Assembly: GCF_013409645.1 (NCBI RefSeq) | Contig: NZ_JACCBG010000001.1 | Location: 1,858,001 to 1,922,000 of the forward strand | Source of the DNA: Nocardioides panaciterrulae | Lineage (GTDB): Bacteria; Actinomycetota; Actinomycetes; Propionibacteriales; Nocardioidaceae | Reading direction: 5' to 3' | DNA: 64,000 nt | In this document: piece after piece, positions 1 through 8,344 of the stretch | Numbering within the stretch: the stretch's first letter is position 1 | Layout: each line of letters begins with the position of its first letter | The notes under the pieces: model-generated | Databases searched by the model: none | Seen by the model: the letters and a program-made list of their open reading frames with translations, nothing else | What the model was told of the DNA's origin: nothing | Made by a program: the position numbers and the translations under genes

Positions 1-291
1 AACCTGCCCCTCGCCGAGGGCACCGGGGACGGGCCGTGGGTCGAGGCGGTCGAGCGCCTGGCGTCGTGGGTGTCCGGCTCCGGCGCGTCGGCGCTGGTCG
101 TGTCGCTGGGCGTCGACGCCGCGGCCGACGACCCGGAGAGCCCGCTGCTGGTCACCGCCGAGGGCTACCGGTCCGCCGGCGCCCTGCTCGGCGGCCTGGG
201 GCTGCCCGCCGTGGTGGTGCAGGAGGGCGGCTACCACCTGCCCTCGCTCGGGGGGCTGGTGGCGGCGTACCTGGAGGGCCACGGCTCCTGA
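1..291 (+). CDS. Histone deacetylase / acetylpolyamine amidohydrolase family, C-terminal fragment
   Basis: Only the last 96 residues lie in the window; the frame is open from base 1 to the TGA at 289-291. The family consists of zinc-dependent deacetylases acting on acetylated amines such as acetylpolyamines or acetyl-lysine. The fragment carries the SLGVDAAADDPESPL stretch, which corresponds to the region of the second zinc-binding aspartate, and the QEGGY motif whose tyrosine stabilises the transition state in family members. The remaining domains are upstream of the window, so the substrate cannot be judged. The gene ends 6 bp before the SOS-type palindrome of the next gene. Confidence 0.8.
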   Translation, partial: NLPLAEGTGDGPWVEAVERLASWVSGSGASALVVSLGVDAAADDPESPLLVTAEGYRSAGALLGGLGLPAVVVQEGGYHLPSLGGLVAAYLEGHGS

Positions 292-297
292 CCACAA

Positions 298-323
298 GTC
301 GATCGAACAGACGTTCGATCGAC
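298..323. promoter_or_regulatory. LexA/SOS box (perfect palindrome)
   Basis: The sequence is a perfect 11-bp inverted repeat around a 4-nt spacer (AGAC). Its core, TCGAAC-N4-GTTCGA at 303-318, is exactly the LexA consensus of actinobacteria. It sits just upstream of the -10 hexamer TACCAT (328-333) of the following small gene, so LexA binding would occlude RNA polymerase. It is the only TCGAAC-N4-GTTCGA noticed in the window. Confidence 0.85.
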
Positions 324-327
324 GGCG

Positions 328-333
328 TACCAT
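328..333 (+). promoter_or_regulatory. -10 hexamer of the SOS-box gene (leaderless)
   Basis: TACCAT lies 6 nt before the ATG at 340. Transcription would start at or next to the start codon. The left half of the SOS box (303-308) occupies the -35 position. Confidence 0.5.
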
Positions 334-339
334 GGCGCC

Positions 340-711
340 ATGCCCACCTACGTCGCCCCGCCCGGCTGGCCGGCCGAGGTGCGACCGCCGGACGCGCCCG
401 ACTGGGAGCGGACCGCGCAGGCCTGGCTGCTCGACCTCTGTCCGCCGGAGTTCCGCTCCTACCCGGCGCTGCGCCGGCATCTGGTGGTGCTCGCCCGGTT
501 CGCGGTGCTGCACGTCGAGGCCTGCCAGGCCGCGGTGCGCCGGGGCCTGAGCGAGGCGAGGGCCGACCTGCGGGACGTGGCGATGCCCGACGTCGTGGAG
601 GCGGCGGTGCAGACGTGGCTGGCCGAGGACGCGCGGCTCTCCGGCGTACGCCGGGCCGTGGGACTGGTCGAGGAGGCGCTGCGCGGCCGGCGGTTCGTGG
701 CCCGGCTCTGA
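340..711 (+). CDS. Small hypothetical protein under a LexA/SOS box
   Basis: This 123-residue soluble protein has no recognised domain. It begins with a proline-rich stretch containing a GWPAEVRPP motif. The rest is a predicted helical, Leu/Ala/Arg-rich body with no cysteine pairs or membrane segment. The ATG at 340 is preferred because TACCAT at 328-333 would give a leaderless mRNA; an in-register ATG is absent upstream. The gene stands alone: a deacetylase ends upstream on the same strand and a NUDIX-like gene converges from the other side. The perfect LexA-type palindrome makes DNA-damage induction likely, but nothing in the protein says what it does. A role in repair, mutagenesis or checkpoint control is inference. 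Confidence 0.75.
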   Translation: MPTYVAPPGWPAEVRPPDAPDWERTAQAWLLDLCPPEFRSYPALRRHLVVLARFAVLHVEACQAAVRRGLSEARADLRDVAMPDVVEAAVQTWLAEDARLSGVRRAVGLVEEALRGRRFVARL

Positions 712-716
712 TCGCC

Positions 717-1175
717 TCAGCGCCGCGAGGCCGGGGAGGCCGGGGAGGCCACCAGGCCCAGCGCATGCGCGTGACGCACGACGTCCGCGCCGACGGGATC
801 GTCCTCCTGCAGGTAGGCGACGGCCTGGGCAAGTGGAAGCTCGAGGACCTCCGCGACCGTCTCGCCGTCAGCCGGGTTGGTGGGCTCGCCGACGATCCGT
901 ACGTCGGCGACCGCGTAGGCCCACAGACTGCGCGGGTGCGGCAGGTGGGGCCGGAACGGGCGCTCGCGGCAGCTGTCGGCCACGTGCGCGGCGAAGCAGC
1001 GGACCTCACCCACGATCTCCGCGGCCGGGGTGACCGCGACGAGATGCAGGCGCGAGACCAGCTCCTGCGAGGCGAGCTCGGTCGTGTACCGGACCCGGGC
1101 GTCCGCGTAGTCGACGTACGCCTCGCGAAAGAGGTCCGGGAACCGCGCGCTCCAGAAGGCGTCACCTCGTCGCAT
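717..1175 (-). CDS. NUDIX-fold protein lacking the NUDIX box (degenerate?)
   Basis: The 152-residue product resembles the second half of actinobacterial NUDIX proteins. A strand-like segment RLHLVAVTPA is followed by FAAHVADS, PFRPHLPHP, and a WAYAVADVRIVGEPTNPADG segment typical of the part after the catalytic helix. The NUDIX box itself (G-x5-E-x7-REUXEExGU) is missing. The text runs from VAVTPA straight to AEIVGEVRC, as if about 25-30 codons had been removed in frame. The start is the ATG at 1175, preceded by a GGGAGG ribosome site. Without the box, pyrophosphohydrolase activity is not expected. It may be a decaying gene or a non-catalytic relative. Confidence 0.6.
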   Translation of the reverse strand: MRRGDAFWSARFPDLFREAYVDYADARVRYTTELASQELVSRLHLVAVTPAAEIVGEVRCFAAHVADSCRERPFRPHLPHPRSLWAYAVADVRIVGEPTNPADGETVAEVLELPLAQAVAYLQEDDPVGADVVRHAHALGLVASPASPASRR

Positions 1176-1264
1176 GCCCGTCAGCCTCCCAGGGCGGAGC
1201 GGCGGGCGCTGCAGATCGCTTGGCCGGGCGCGGGTCGTCCTTCCGGGCGACGCTCCCGCCCGCG

Positions 1265-2747
1265 GGAGATTTCTTTACTTTCGAATTTGCTGGTCCTGTG
1301 CAAGAAGGGCGGTTCTGGGCCCCGGGGTGTCGGTGCCGGGTGCTTGCATGGGTGCATGTTGATCACCGACCCGGCCGGGGAGCCCGTGGAGCTCGACGAG
1401 CTCGACGGTGACGCCACGCTGTCGGTGCTGTCGAGTCTGAAGGTGCAGGCGCGGGCGGTGGAGCGGGACAAGCTGCGGGTGGTGGCGCACTGGTGTGTGC
1501 TGCACCCCGCCACCGCCGAGGACGGGGTCGCCACCTGGGATCCCTCGGGCCTGCCGGGGGTGCTGGGCCAGGAGGAGTCCCTGGGTGGGGAGGGCTGTCC
1601 GCCGGTCGCGGCGTTCACCCCCGAACCCCTGGCCGCCACCTTGGGGGTCTCCAAGCACGCGGTGCGCCAGTTGATCGCCGACGCCCTGGACCTGGGCCAC
1701 CGGCTGCCCCGCTGCCGGCGGCGGGTCGAGGCGCTGGAGGTGGAGGCGTTCAAGGCCCGTCGGGTCGCCCAGCTGACCCACCCGCTGTCGCAGGCGGCGG
1801 CCGCGCAGGTCGACGCCGCCCTGGCCCCGGTGCTGCACTCGTGCTCGTTCGCGGCGATCGAGCGTGCCGTCGCGGCCGCGATCGCCGCGCACCATCCCGA
1901 GCTGGTCGCCGAGCGGGAGAAGAGGGGCAAGGACGCCTGGGACGTCACCCTTCACCACCCCGGACCGGCCGATTTCGCGGGCACGTCCTGGCTCGAGGCG
2001 ACCGGGGACACCTTGGACCTGACCGCGTTCTACGACCGGGTCGGCCAGATCGCCGCCGACCTCGCCGACGCCGGCGACACCGACCCCCTCGGCGCGCGGA
2101 AGGCCAAGGCGCTGGGGGTGCTGGCCCGCCAGGGCCTCGAGGGCGCGGAGGCCGACCTGGCCACCCTGGTCGGCGCCAGCCAGGCCGATCAGGCCCCACC
2201 GGCCCGGCCGAGGCCGCCGCGCTCGCGGAAGCCGAAGACTCACCTGTTCTTGCATTTCACGCTGCTCGAGGCGCTCGGCCTCGCGGTCGATGACGAGCTG
2301 GTGTGCGGCCAGGTCGAGAGACTCGGCCCGGTGCTGGAGGAGGCCATCCGGGCCTGGCTGGCCGGCTCCGAGGCGGTCATCACCCCCGTGTTGGACCTCA
2401 ACCGGTCCTGGGCCGTGGACGGCCACGACATCCCCGCCGCGATGCGTGAACAGGTCGTCCAACGCGACAAGCACTGCGTGCACCCCTACTGCGCCACCGA
2501 CGCCCGGGCCTGCGACCTGGACCACATCACCCCCTACCTCCCGATGGACGAGGGCGGACCACCGGGCCAGACCAACCCCGACAACCTCGCGCCTCTCTGC
2601 CGAAGACACCACCGCGCCAAGACCAGCGGCCGATGGCGCTACCGACGCGACCCCACCACCGGCAACTACCACTGGACCGGCCCCCACCACCGCCACTACC
2701 TCACCACCCCGCTAGGCACCCTCGAGCACCAGCCGAACTGACGCGCC
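1265..2747 (+). repeat. Dispersed repeat, copy 1 (DUF222-HNH gene plus conserved leader)
   Basis: About 1.48 kb is shared with 41244-42693. Similarity begins abruptly at GGAGATTTCTTTACTTTCGA, about 90 bp before the start codon, and ends 6 bp after the stop codon (TGACGCGCC). Sequences outside these limits are unrelated. There are no terminal inverted repeats and no obvious target duplication, so this is not a classical insertion sequence. It resembles the mycobacterial REP13E12 family in organisation. Confidence 0.85.
1356..2741 (+). CDS. DUF222 domain HNH endonuclease-like protein (13E12 repeat family), copy 1
   Basis: The 461-residue protein has an N-terminal DUF222 region and a C-terminal HNH nuclease motif: a CVHPYC cysteine pair, DLDHI with the catalytic histidine, NPDNLAPLC with the asparagine, and RRHHRAKT. 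HNH domains cut or nick DNA using a metal ion; the role of DUF222-HNH proteins is unsettled. The ATG at 1356 is chosen because conservation with copy 2 and codon usage begin there; no clear Shine-Dalgarno precedes it. The open frame runs much further upstream without coding signal. It differs from copy 2 mainly by 33 extra bases (11 codons) in the variable linker near 2135-2190 and by scattered third-position changes. Both copies look intact. Confidence 0.85.
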   Translation: MLITDPAGEPVELDELDGDATLSVLSSLKVQARAVERDKLRVVAHWCVLHPATAEDGVATWDPSGLPGVLGQEESLGGEGCPPVAAFTPEPLAATLGVSKHAVRQLIADALDLGHRLPRCRRRVEALEVEAFKARRVAQLTHPLSQAAAAQVDAALAPVLHSCSFAAIERAVAAAIAAHHPELVAEREKRGKDAWDVTLHHPGPADFAGTSWLEATGDTLDLTAFYDRVGQIAADLADAGDTDPLGARKAKALGVLARQGLEGAEADLATLVGASQADQAPPARPRPPRSRKPKTHLFLHFTLLEALGLAVDDELVCGQVERLGPVLEEAIRAWLAGSEAVITPVLDLNRSWAVDGHDIPAAMREQVVQRDKHCVHPYCATDARACDLDHITPYLPMDEGGPPGQTNPDNLAPLCRRHHRAKTSGRWRYRRDPTTGNYHWTGPHHRHYLTTPLGTLEHQPN

Positions 2748-2832
2748 CGGTGGTCGCCCGGGCGGTGACCTTGGCCCCTACCCACTCGGGTCGGCACGGC
2801 GGTCTCCTCGAAGCCCGGGGAGAGGATCGACG

Positions 2833-3612
2833 ATGAATGGTCCATGGCGTGGTGCCGGCGGCTCCCGGGTGCCCGCCCTGGGGGTCGTGGCCGCGTTGGT
2901 GCTGACCCTCGCGGTGCTGGGGCCGTTGACGGTGACGCCCGCGCCCGCCGCAGGTGCCACGGCGGGAGGGACACTTCGCGATCCGTTCAGCCGCGAGATC
3001 GTGCGCCGGGGCGACGTCGATGCCGACCCGTACCACATCGAGCATGTCTACGAGGTCCAGTACCGACTCAAGCGGGTCGGCCTCTTCGACGCGGTCCCGA
3101 ACGGCCAGTTCGGTCCCATCACCGAGGCCGGCGTCAAGAAGTTCCAGAAGAGGATCGGGGTCAGGCCGACCGGGATCGCCAACCGCCCCACCTGGCGTCG
3201 GTTGATCAAGCAGAGCGTGCGTGGTCGCGGCGCCGTCCCACCCGGCTGCACGACAAGCGGCTGGCACGCCTGCTACGACCGCTGGTGGCACCAGGTGAAC
3301 CTCTACCACGACGGGAAGCTGCTCAATTCCTGGCTGGTGCGCGGTGGAGGGAGCTCCACACCCACCCGCACAGGGACCTTCCGGGTGTACTACCGGGATA
3401 TCGACCATGTCAGCAGCGCCTTCCACACCCCGATGCCCTACGCGCAGTTCTTCTCCGGAGGCCAGGCCCTGCACGGCTCGCGGCTGATGATGGACCCGTA
3501 CGTCGGGCACAGTCACGGCTGCGTGAACTTCTGGACCGAGGACGCGCGGCAGCTGTGGGCGCTCACCTCCCACAAGCGCCTCCGGGTGCACGTGTACGGA
3601 CAGTGGAGCTGA
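2833..3612 (+). CDS. Exported L,D-transpeptidase (YkuD) with peptidoglycan-binding domain
   Basis: The 259-residue protein has a hydrophobic signal segment at residues 14-35 ending in an Ala-rich processing region, a peptidoglycan_binding_1 domain at about 65-125 (YHIEHVYEVQYRLKRVG, GQFGPITEAGVKKFQ), and a YkuD catalytic domain at about 150-258. The active-site signature is H214 followed by the HGC-x-N motif with nucleophile C230. Such enzymes make 3-3 cross-links in peptidoglycan, or attach or remodel wall components, outside the membrane. GGAGAGGAT just upstream supports the ATG at 2833. It converges with a membrane protein gene. The exact wall reaction cannot be told from sequence. Confidence 0.9.
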   Translation: MNGPWRGAGGSRVPALGVVAALVLTLAVLGPLTVTPAPAAGATAGGTLRDPFSREIVRRGDVDADPYHIEHVYEVQYRLKRVGLFDAVPNGQFGPITEAGVKKFQKRIGVRPTGIANRPTWRRLIKQSVRGRGAVPPGCTTSGWHACYDRWWHQVNLYHDGKLLNSWLVRGGGSSTPTRTGTFRVYYRDIDHVSSAFHTPMPYAQFFSGGQALHGSRLMMDPYVGHSHGCVNFWTEDARQLWALTSHKRLRVHVYGQWS

Positions 3613-3646
3613 ACGAGCACGCAGTGTGCGGTCGGACCTCCCGCCG

Positions 3647-4498
3647 TCAGGGCCGCTTGCTTCGCACGAGAGCGGTGAGCGCGGCGGCGGTGGCCACGAG
3701 CCAGAGGGCTGCGAGCCCGGCAGCGAGGTCGCTGCTGCCGTGGTTCGGGTAGTCACCGGTGGCGCGAGGCGGGAGCATGTGCTGCTGACCGCCGTCGCGC
3801 TGGTGCACGACCGCGGAGGTGTGCATGGTGACATGGGTGACCACGGCGCCGACCGGGTTGCCGGTCAGGGCGATGGGAACGTTGGCGGCGACGGCTCCGA
3901 GCTCGGGGTAGCGCAGGTCCTGGCTGCGGAACTCGGAGTAGCCCAGGTGGTAGGTCGCGGTCACGAACATCGACAGCACGAGGGCCAGGCCCGCGAACGC
4001 CGCCCTACGGGCGGTGCTGTGCCGATCGCCATGCAGCAGCAGGTAGGCGACCGCCGCGGGGAACACGAACAAGGTCAGGGCGTCCACGGTTCCGTAGACG
4101 AGCCCTCGCCAGACGATCTCGAACCCGAAGTGCCAGCCGGCGGCCCGGGCCGTCCCCGTCTGCGCGAAGATCCCGGCCGCGAGTGCCGCGCCGACCACGG
4201 CGCCGAGCACGACGGTCTGCCACAGGTGCAGCGTCCACAGCTCCTTCAGGGCGTCGGCGTAGCGGGTCACGAACGCGGTGAAGAAGACCACCGCTACGGT
4301 GAAGTAGCCGAGGTAGTACAGGTCGGGTTGCAGACCGAGCCAGCCGGTGCCCACGGCAGGTACCAGGAAGAACCCCACTGCCGCGGTGGCGTACCACAGC
4401 CAGAGTTGCTGGGACGGTGGGCTGGCGTCGCGGGTCCGTGAGAAGTGGACTGAGAAGTGGATCCGGTGTGGGTGGCTCATCTCGCTCATCCCGCTCAT
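3647..4498 (-). CDS. Polytopic membrane protein of unknown function
   Basis: The product is about 283 residues with some seven predicted hydrophobic helices (for example WLWYATAAVGFFLVPAVGTG, YYLGYFTVAVVFFTAFVT, LALVLSMFVTATYHLGY, LAAGLAALWLVATAAALTAL). No family is recognised. A mostly hydrophilic loop near the C-terminal third carries several histidines (VVTHVTMHTSAVVHQRDGG). Three in-frame ATGs lie close together (4513, 4498, 4489). I place the start at 4498, directly behind AGGAGGG, although spacing is short and 4489 is equally possible. It converges with the transpeptidase and diverges from a NUDIX gene. Confidence 0.65.
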   Translation of the reverse strand: MSGMSEMSHPHRIHFSVHFSRTRDASPPSQQLWLWYATAAVGFFLVPAVGTGWLGLQPDLYYLGYFTVAVVFFTAFVTRYADALKELWTLHLWQTVVLGAVVGAALAAGIFAQTGTARAAGWHFGFEIVWRGLVYGTVDALTLFVFPAAVAYLLLHGDRHSTARRAAFAGLALVLSMFVTATYHLGYSEFRSQDLRYPELGAVAANVPIALTGNPVGAVVTHVTMHTSAVVHQRDGGQQHMLPPRATGDYPNHGSSDLAAGLAALWLVATAAALTALVRSKRP

Positions 4499-4595
4499 CT
4501 CCCTCCTGTTCATGAAGCGACCCGCGGCTCCGGGCAGGTAGGGCCAGACGTCACGGCCGCCCAAGGTGCCTGCGGTGGGTCTGCGGCGCGGCCGC

Positions 4596-4601
4596 TAGCG
4601 T
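4596..4601 (+). promoter_or_regulatory. -10 hexamer, leaderless start of the NUDIX gene
   Basis: TAGCGT sits 6 nt before the ATG at 4608, and no ribosome-binding site is present. Confidence 0.45.
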
Positions 4602-4607
4602 GGCGAC

Positions 4608-5036
4608 ATGTTGCGATTCGGCTGTGTGATCCTCGTCGACCGCCGGGGGTGGCTGCTGCTGCAGGAGCGGGATGAGCACCCGGCCATCGACCCGGAGAAG
4701 TGGTCGCTGTGCGGTGGGCACCTCGAGGAGGGCGAGGAGTACGCCGAGGGCGCCTCCCGCGAGCTCGCGGAGGAGACCGGGGTGCAGCTGGCGCCGCACG
4801 AGCTCGAGCTGTTCTGCGAGCTCGACCTGCGGCCCTTCGGCCGCGACTCCCACGACGTGATGGCGGTGTACGCCGCGGCCACCGAGCTCACCGACGACGA
4901 CATCGTCCTCGGCGAGGGCCGCCAGATCGTGTTCGTCGAGCCCGGCGCCGCCCGGTGCCTGGACCTGAGCCCGTCGGCCGCCGCGGTGGTGCCGGACTTC
5001 CTCGACTCCGACCACTACCGGCGGCTGTGCCGGTGA
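4608..5036 (+). CDS. NUDIX hydrolase
   Basis: This 142-residue protein has a complete NUDIX box: GGHLEEGEEYAEGAS followed by RELAEETGV at about residues 36-59, matching G-x5-E-x7-REUXEExGU. The glutamates of the box bind the metal used to hydrolyse a nucleoside diphosphate linked to another moiety. The upstream strand (MLRFGCVILVDRRGWLLLQER) is standard for the fold. The substrate cannot be predicted. The gene is probably leaderless, with TAGCGT at 4596-4601. It is followed after about 100 bp by dxs on the same strand. Confidence 0.85.
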   Translation: MLRFGCVILVDRRGWLLLQERDEHPAIDPEKWSLCGGHLEEGEEYAEGASRELAEETGVQLAPHELELFCELDLRPFGRDSHDVMAVYAAATELTDDDIVLGEGRQIVFVEPGAARCLDLSPSAAAVVPDFLDSDHYRRLCR

Positions 5037-5143
5037 GCCCAGCGGAGATGGGCGGACGCGAGGAGGGGGCAGTCGCGGTTCTCGATCTGTGACCCGCCCC
5101 GATACAGTGAACGGTCGGCACCAACCACGAGAGCGGAGGACAC

Positions 5144-7048
5144 ATGGGCCTGCTGGAGTCGATCTCGACGCCCGGTGACCTCGCCGGTCTGACCGACGAG
5201 CAGCTCGAGACCCTCGCGAGCGAGATCCGCGACTTCCTGGTGGCGACCTGCGCCCGCACCGGCGGCCACCTCGGCCCGAACCTGGGCGTGGTCGAGCTCA
5301 CGATGGCGATCCATCGGGTCTTCGAGTCGCCGAAGGACCGGGTCGTCTTCGACACCGGCCACCAGGCCTACGTCCACAAGCTGCTGACCGGCCGCCGCGA
5401 GGGCTTCGAGAAGCTCCGCCAGGAGGGTGGCCTCAGCGGATACCCCAGCCAGGCGGAGTCCGAGCACGACATCGTGGAGAACTCGCATGCCTCGACGGCG
5501 CTGAGCTACGCCGACGGGCTGGCCAAGGCGTACGCCATCCGCGAGGAGGACCGCCACGTCGTCGCCGTCATCGGCGACGGCGCGCTGACCGGCGGCATGG
5601 CCTGGGAGGCGCTGAACAACATCGCAGTGGCCCGCGGGAGCAAACTGGTCATCGTCGTCAACGACAACGGCCGCTCCTACACGCCGACCATCGGCGGCCT
5701 CGCGAACGCGCTCACCTCGCTGCGCACCAACCCGCGCTACGAGCAGATCCTCGAAGCGGTCAAGAAGCGGCTCAACGCGGTCAAGGGCATCGGCCCGGTC
5801 ACCTACGACGCGCTGCACGCGATGAAGCGCGGCCTCAAGGACGCGCTCGCGCCGCAGGGGCTCTTCGAGGACCTCGGCCTGAAGTACGTCGGGCCCGTCG
5901 ACGGCCACGACCGCGCCGCGATGGAGCACGTGCTGGCCCAGGCCAAACGGTTCAACGGGCCCGTCATCGTGCACGCGCTGACCCGCAAGGGCTTCGGGTA
6001 CGACGCCGCCGAACGGCACGAGGCCGACCAGTTCCACTCGCCCGGCCCCTTCGACGTCGACTCCGGCCTCGAGGTGCCCAAGGGGCGGATCTGGACCGAC
6101 GTGTTCGCCGACGAGATCGTGCACATCGGCCAGCGCCGCAAGGACGTCGTGGGGATCACCGCCGCGATGGTGCACCCGGTCGGGCTGCACCACTTCCAGG
6201 CCCGGTTCCCCGAGCGCACCTTCGACGTCGGCATCGCCGAGCAGCACGCGGCCACCTCGGCGGCCGGCCTGGCGATGGGTGGGCTGCACCCGGTCGTCGC
6301 GGTCTACGCGACGTTCCTGAACCGGGCCTTCGACCAGGTGCTCATGGACTGCGCGCTGCACCGCTGCGGTGTCACGTTCGTGCTCGACCGGTCAGGCGTC
6401 ACCGGTGACGACGGCGCCTCCCACAACGGCATGTGGGACATGTCGATCCTGCAGGTCGTGCCCGGGCTGCGGCTCGCCGCGCCCCGGGACGCCACCCGGT
6501 TGCGCGAACTGCTCAACGAGGCCGTCGAGGTCGAGGACGCCCCCACCGTGGTGCGGTTCCCGAAGGGCCCGCCGCCCGAGGACATCCCGGCCGTCGGCAA
6601 GGCCGGCGGTGCCGACGTGCTGGTGCGCAACGGCACCAAGGACGTGCTCATCGTCGCGGTCGGCTCGATGGCCACCACCGCGGTCGAGGTCGCCGACCGG
6701 CTGGTCGCGCAGGGCATCGGCGTCACGGTCGTGGACCCGCGCTGGGTCAAGCCGGTCGACCCGGCCATCGTCCAGCTCGCGCGCGAGCACAAGCTGGTGG
6801 TCAGCGTGGAGGACAACGGGAAGGTCGGCGGCTGCGGCGCCGTGCTGCTCCAGACGCTCAACGAGGCCGGGGTGACCACGCCGTTCCGGCTGCACGGCAT
6901 CCCGCAGGCGTTCCTCGAGCACGCCAAGCGGGCGGCGATCCTCGAGCGCATCGGCCTCACGCCGCAGGCGCTGGCGCTGTCGATCGTGGAGGACATCACC
7001 GCCTCAACCGCCGCCGAGTCGCTCCTGGAGTCCGACCAGCCCCTGTGA
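5144..7048 (+). CDS. dxs: 1-deoxy-D-xylulose-5-phosphate synthase
   Basis: Dxs condenses pyruvate and glyceraldehyde 3-phosphate to DXP, the first step of the MEP isoprenoid pathway, using thiamine diphosphate in the cytosol. The 634-residue length is normal. The thiamine motif runs from GDG at residues 144-146 to NN at about 158-159, and [10 protein letters not shown] contains a conserved active-site histidine. The transketolase pyrimidine-binding region ([16 protein letters not shown]) and the C-terminal domain ([13 protein letters not shown]) are present. GAGCGGAGGACAC upstream supplies a ribosome site for the ATG. GATACAGT near 5100 is a plausible -10. The 3' end overlaps the convergent MFS gene by 45 bp. 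Confidence 0.96.
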   Translation: MGLLESISTPGDLAGLTDEQLETLASEIRDFLVATCARTGGHLGPNLGVVELTMAIHRVFESPKDRVVFDTGHQAYVHKLLTGRREGFEKLRQEGGLSGYPSQAESEHDIVENSHASTALSYADGLAKAYAIREEDRHVVAVIGDGALTGGMAWEALNNIAVARGSKLVIVVNDNGRSYTPTIGGLANALTSLRTNPRYEQILEAVKKRLNAVKGIGPVTYDALHAMKRGLKDALAPQGLFEDLGLKYVGPVDGHDRAAMEHVLAQAKRFNGPVIVHALTRKGFGYDAAERHEADQFHSPGPFDVDSGLEVPKGRIWTDVFADEIVHIGQRRKDVVGITAAMVHPVGLHHFQARFPERTFDVGIAEQHAATSAAGLAMGGLHPVVAVYATFLNRAFDQVLMDCALHRCGVTFVLDRSGVTGDDGASHNGMWDMSILQVVPGLRLAAPRDATRLRELLNEAVEVEDAPTVVRFPKGPPPEDIPAVGKAGGADVLVRNGTKDVLIVAVGSMATTAVEVADRLVAQGIGVTVVDPRWVKPVDPAIVQLAREHKLVVSVEDNGKVGGCGAVLLQTLNEAGVTTPFRLHGIPQAFLEHAKRAAILERIGLTPQALALSIVEDITASTAAESLLESDQPL

Positions 7049-8308
7049 GTCGCCGTGCCGGGCATGCCGGAAGGGCGAAGCGGCCAGCCCCCCGGCGACC
7101 AGGGTGAACCCGACGATGGCCACGACCATGACCGGGCGATAGCCGACGGCATCGGCGAGCAGGCCACCCAACGGAGCGCCGATGACGATCATCGCGCGGT
7201 TCAGGGACCTCCTGGTGGTGTTCATCCGGCCCTGGAGCTCGTCGGGGGTGATGGCCTGTTGGTAGGCCATCTCGTTGGCGTTCTCCACGCCCATGGCCAG
7301 GCCGATGAGGAACTGCCCGCCGCCCGCGAGCACGAGCGCGAGCACCGATGCGTGGCCGTGGTTCTGCACGGGCGCGATCACGATCACCGCCCAGGCGAGC
7401 GGCATGACGGCGCGACAGGCGATGACCGTCCCCCCCGCACCCCAACGCATCCCCACCCGGGTGGAGACCGAGCTGCCGAGGAGTCCTCCCACCCCGGCGG
7501 CGGCGAAGGCCACGCCCAGCTCGAAGGGGCTCAGCCCGAGCCTGAGCAGGGCGAAGGGCACGAAGACCGTGGTCACGATGCTGTTGCACAGGAACCAGCC
7601 GTGCGTCGAGAGCACGACGGGAGCGAGCATCCGGTGACGGTAGATCCACCGGAGTCCCTCGCCGATCTCGCGACGCAGGTGGCGCGGCGTGCCGTCGGGG
7701 ACCGGGGTCGGTTCGGGCGTCCGGATGCTCGCTGTGGCCAGCGCGGAGACCAGGTAGGAGACGGCGTCGACCAGCACGGCGGCCGGTGCACCGATCGCGG
7801 TCACCAGTCCGCCGGCGACCACTGGACCCGAGGTCTGCGCGACCGACGAGCTCTGGTCCAGCCGGGCGTTCGCGGCGAGCAGCGAGGGCCCTGGCACCAG
7901 CCGCGGCAGGAAGGACTGGGAGGCGGCGTCGTTCAACAGCGACATGGTGCCGAAGACGACCATCACGACGAGGAGCGTCGGCAGGCTCAGGTCGTCCACC
8001 ATCCACAGGACCGGGATGCTGAGGAGCAGGACGGCGCGGGCCAGGTCGGTCACGACGAGGACCGGGCGCCGCCGGCGGCGCTCGACCAGGCTCCCCACGA
8101 CCAGCCCGAGCAGCAGGTACGGCGTCCAGCGCGCCGCGTTCAGGAGCCCGACGTCGCCCGCGGAACCGTGCAGGGACAGCACCACGAGGACCTGGAGCGC
8201 CATGGTCGTGACGTAGCTGCCGAACCCCGACACCGTCTCGGCCACCCAGAACCGAGTGAAGTCGTGGTGCCCGAACACGTCACCTGGGGGTTCGTCGCCA
8301 CCGGTCAT
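7004..8308 (-). CDS. MFS exporter (MFS_3 / enterobactin-exporter-like)
   Basis: The 434-residue protein has about twelve hydrophobic helices. It carries the family's N-terminal [20 protein letters not shown] segment, an intracellular loop [15 protein letters not shown], and the second-half motif [20 protein letters not shown]. Relatives export siderophores, macrolides or other small compounds by proton antiport; the substrate here is unknown. It starts at an ATG (8308). Its last 45 bp lie inside the 3' end of dxs on the other strand, an arrangement that may cause transcriptional interference. No regulator is adjacent. Confidence 0.85.
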   Translation of the reverse strand: MTGGDEPPGDVFGHHDFTRFWVAETVSGFGSYVTTMALQVLVVLSLHGSAGDVGLLNAARWTPYLLLGLVVGSLVERRRRRPVLVVTDLARAVLLLSIPVLWMVDDLSLPTLLVVMVVFGTMSLLNDAASQSFLPRLVPGPSLLAANARLDQSSSVAQTSGPVVAGGLVTAIGAPAAVLVDAVSYLVSALATASIRTPEPTPVPDGTPRHLRREIGEGLRWIYRHRMLAPVVLSTHGWFLCNSIVTTVFVPFALLRLGLSPFELGVAFAAAGVGGLLGSSVSTRVGMRWGAGGTVIACRAVMPLAWAVIVIAPVQNHGHASVLALVLAGGGQFLIGLAMGVENANEMAYQQAITPDELQGRMNTTRRSLNRAMIVIGAPLGGLLADAVGYRPVMVVAIVGFTLVAGGLAASPFRHARHGDSQGLVGLQERLGGG

Positions 8309-8344
8309 CTGCGTCCCCCGAGCCTCACCGTCCGATCGAACGGC

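Noticed and set aside
1265-1300. AT-rich TTTCTTTACTTTCGAATTTG as a LexA box
   Set aside because: Only half a motif (TTCGAA) and no N4-spaced partner.
36-1355. Long open frame running into DUF222-HNH copy 1 from upstream
   Set aside because: Codon pattern is non-coding before 1356 and it crosses three other genes; copy 2 shows that the gene begins at the conserved ATG.
1265-2747. DUF222-HNH unit as an insertion sequence or group II intron
   Set aside because: No terminal inverted repeats, target duplication, transposase or reverse transcriptase.
5015-6361. Long minus-strand open frame opposite dxs
   Set aside because: Mirror of dxs codon bias in high-GC DNA; no domain, no ribosome site.
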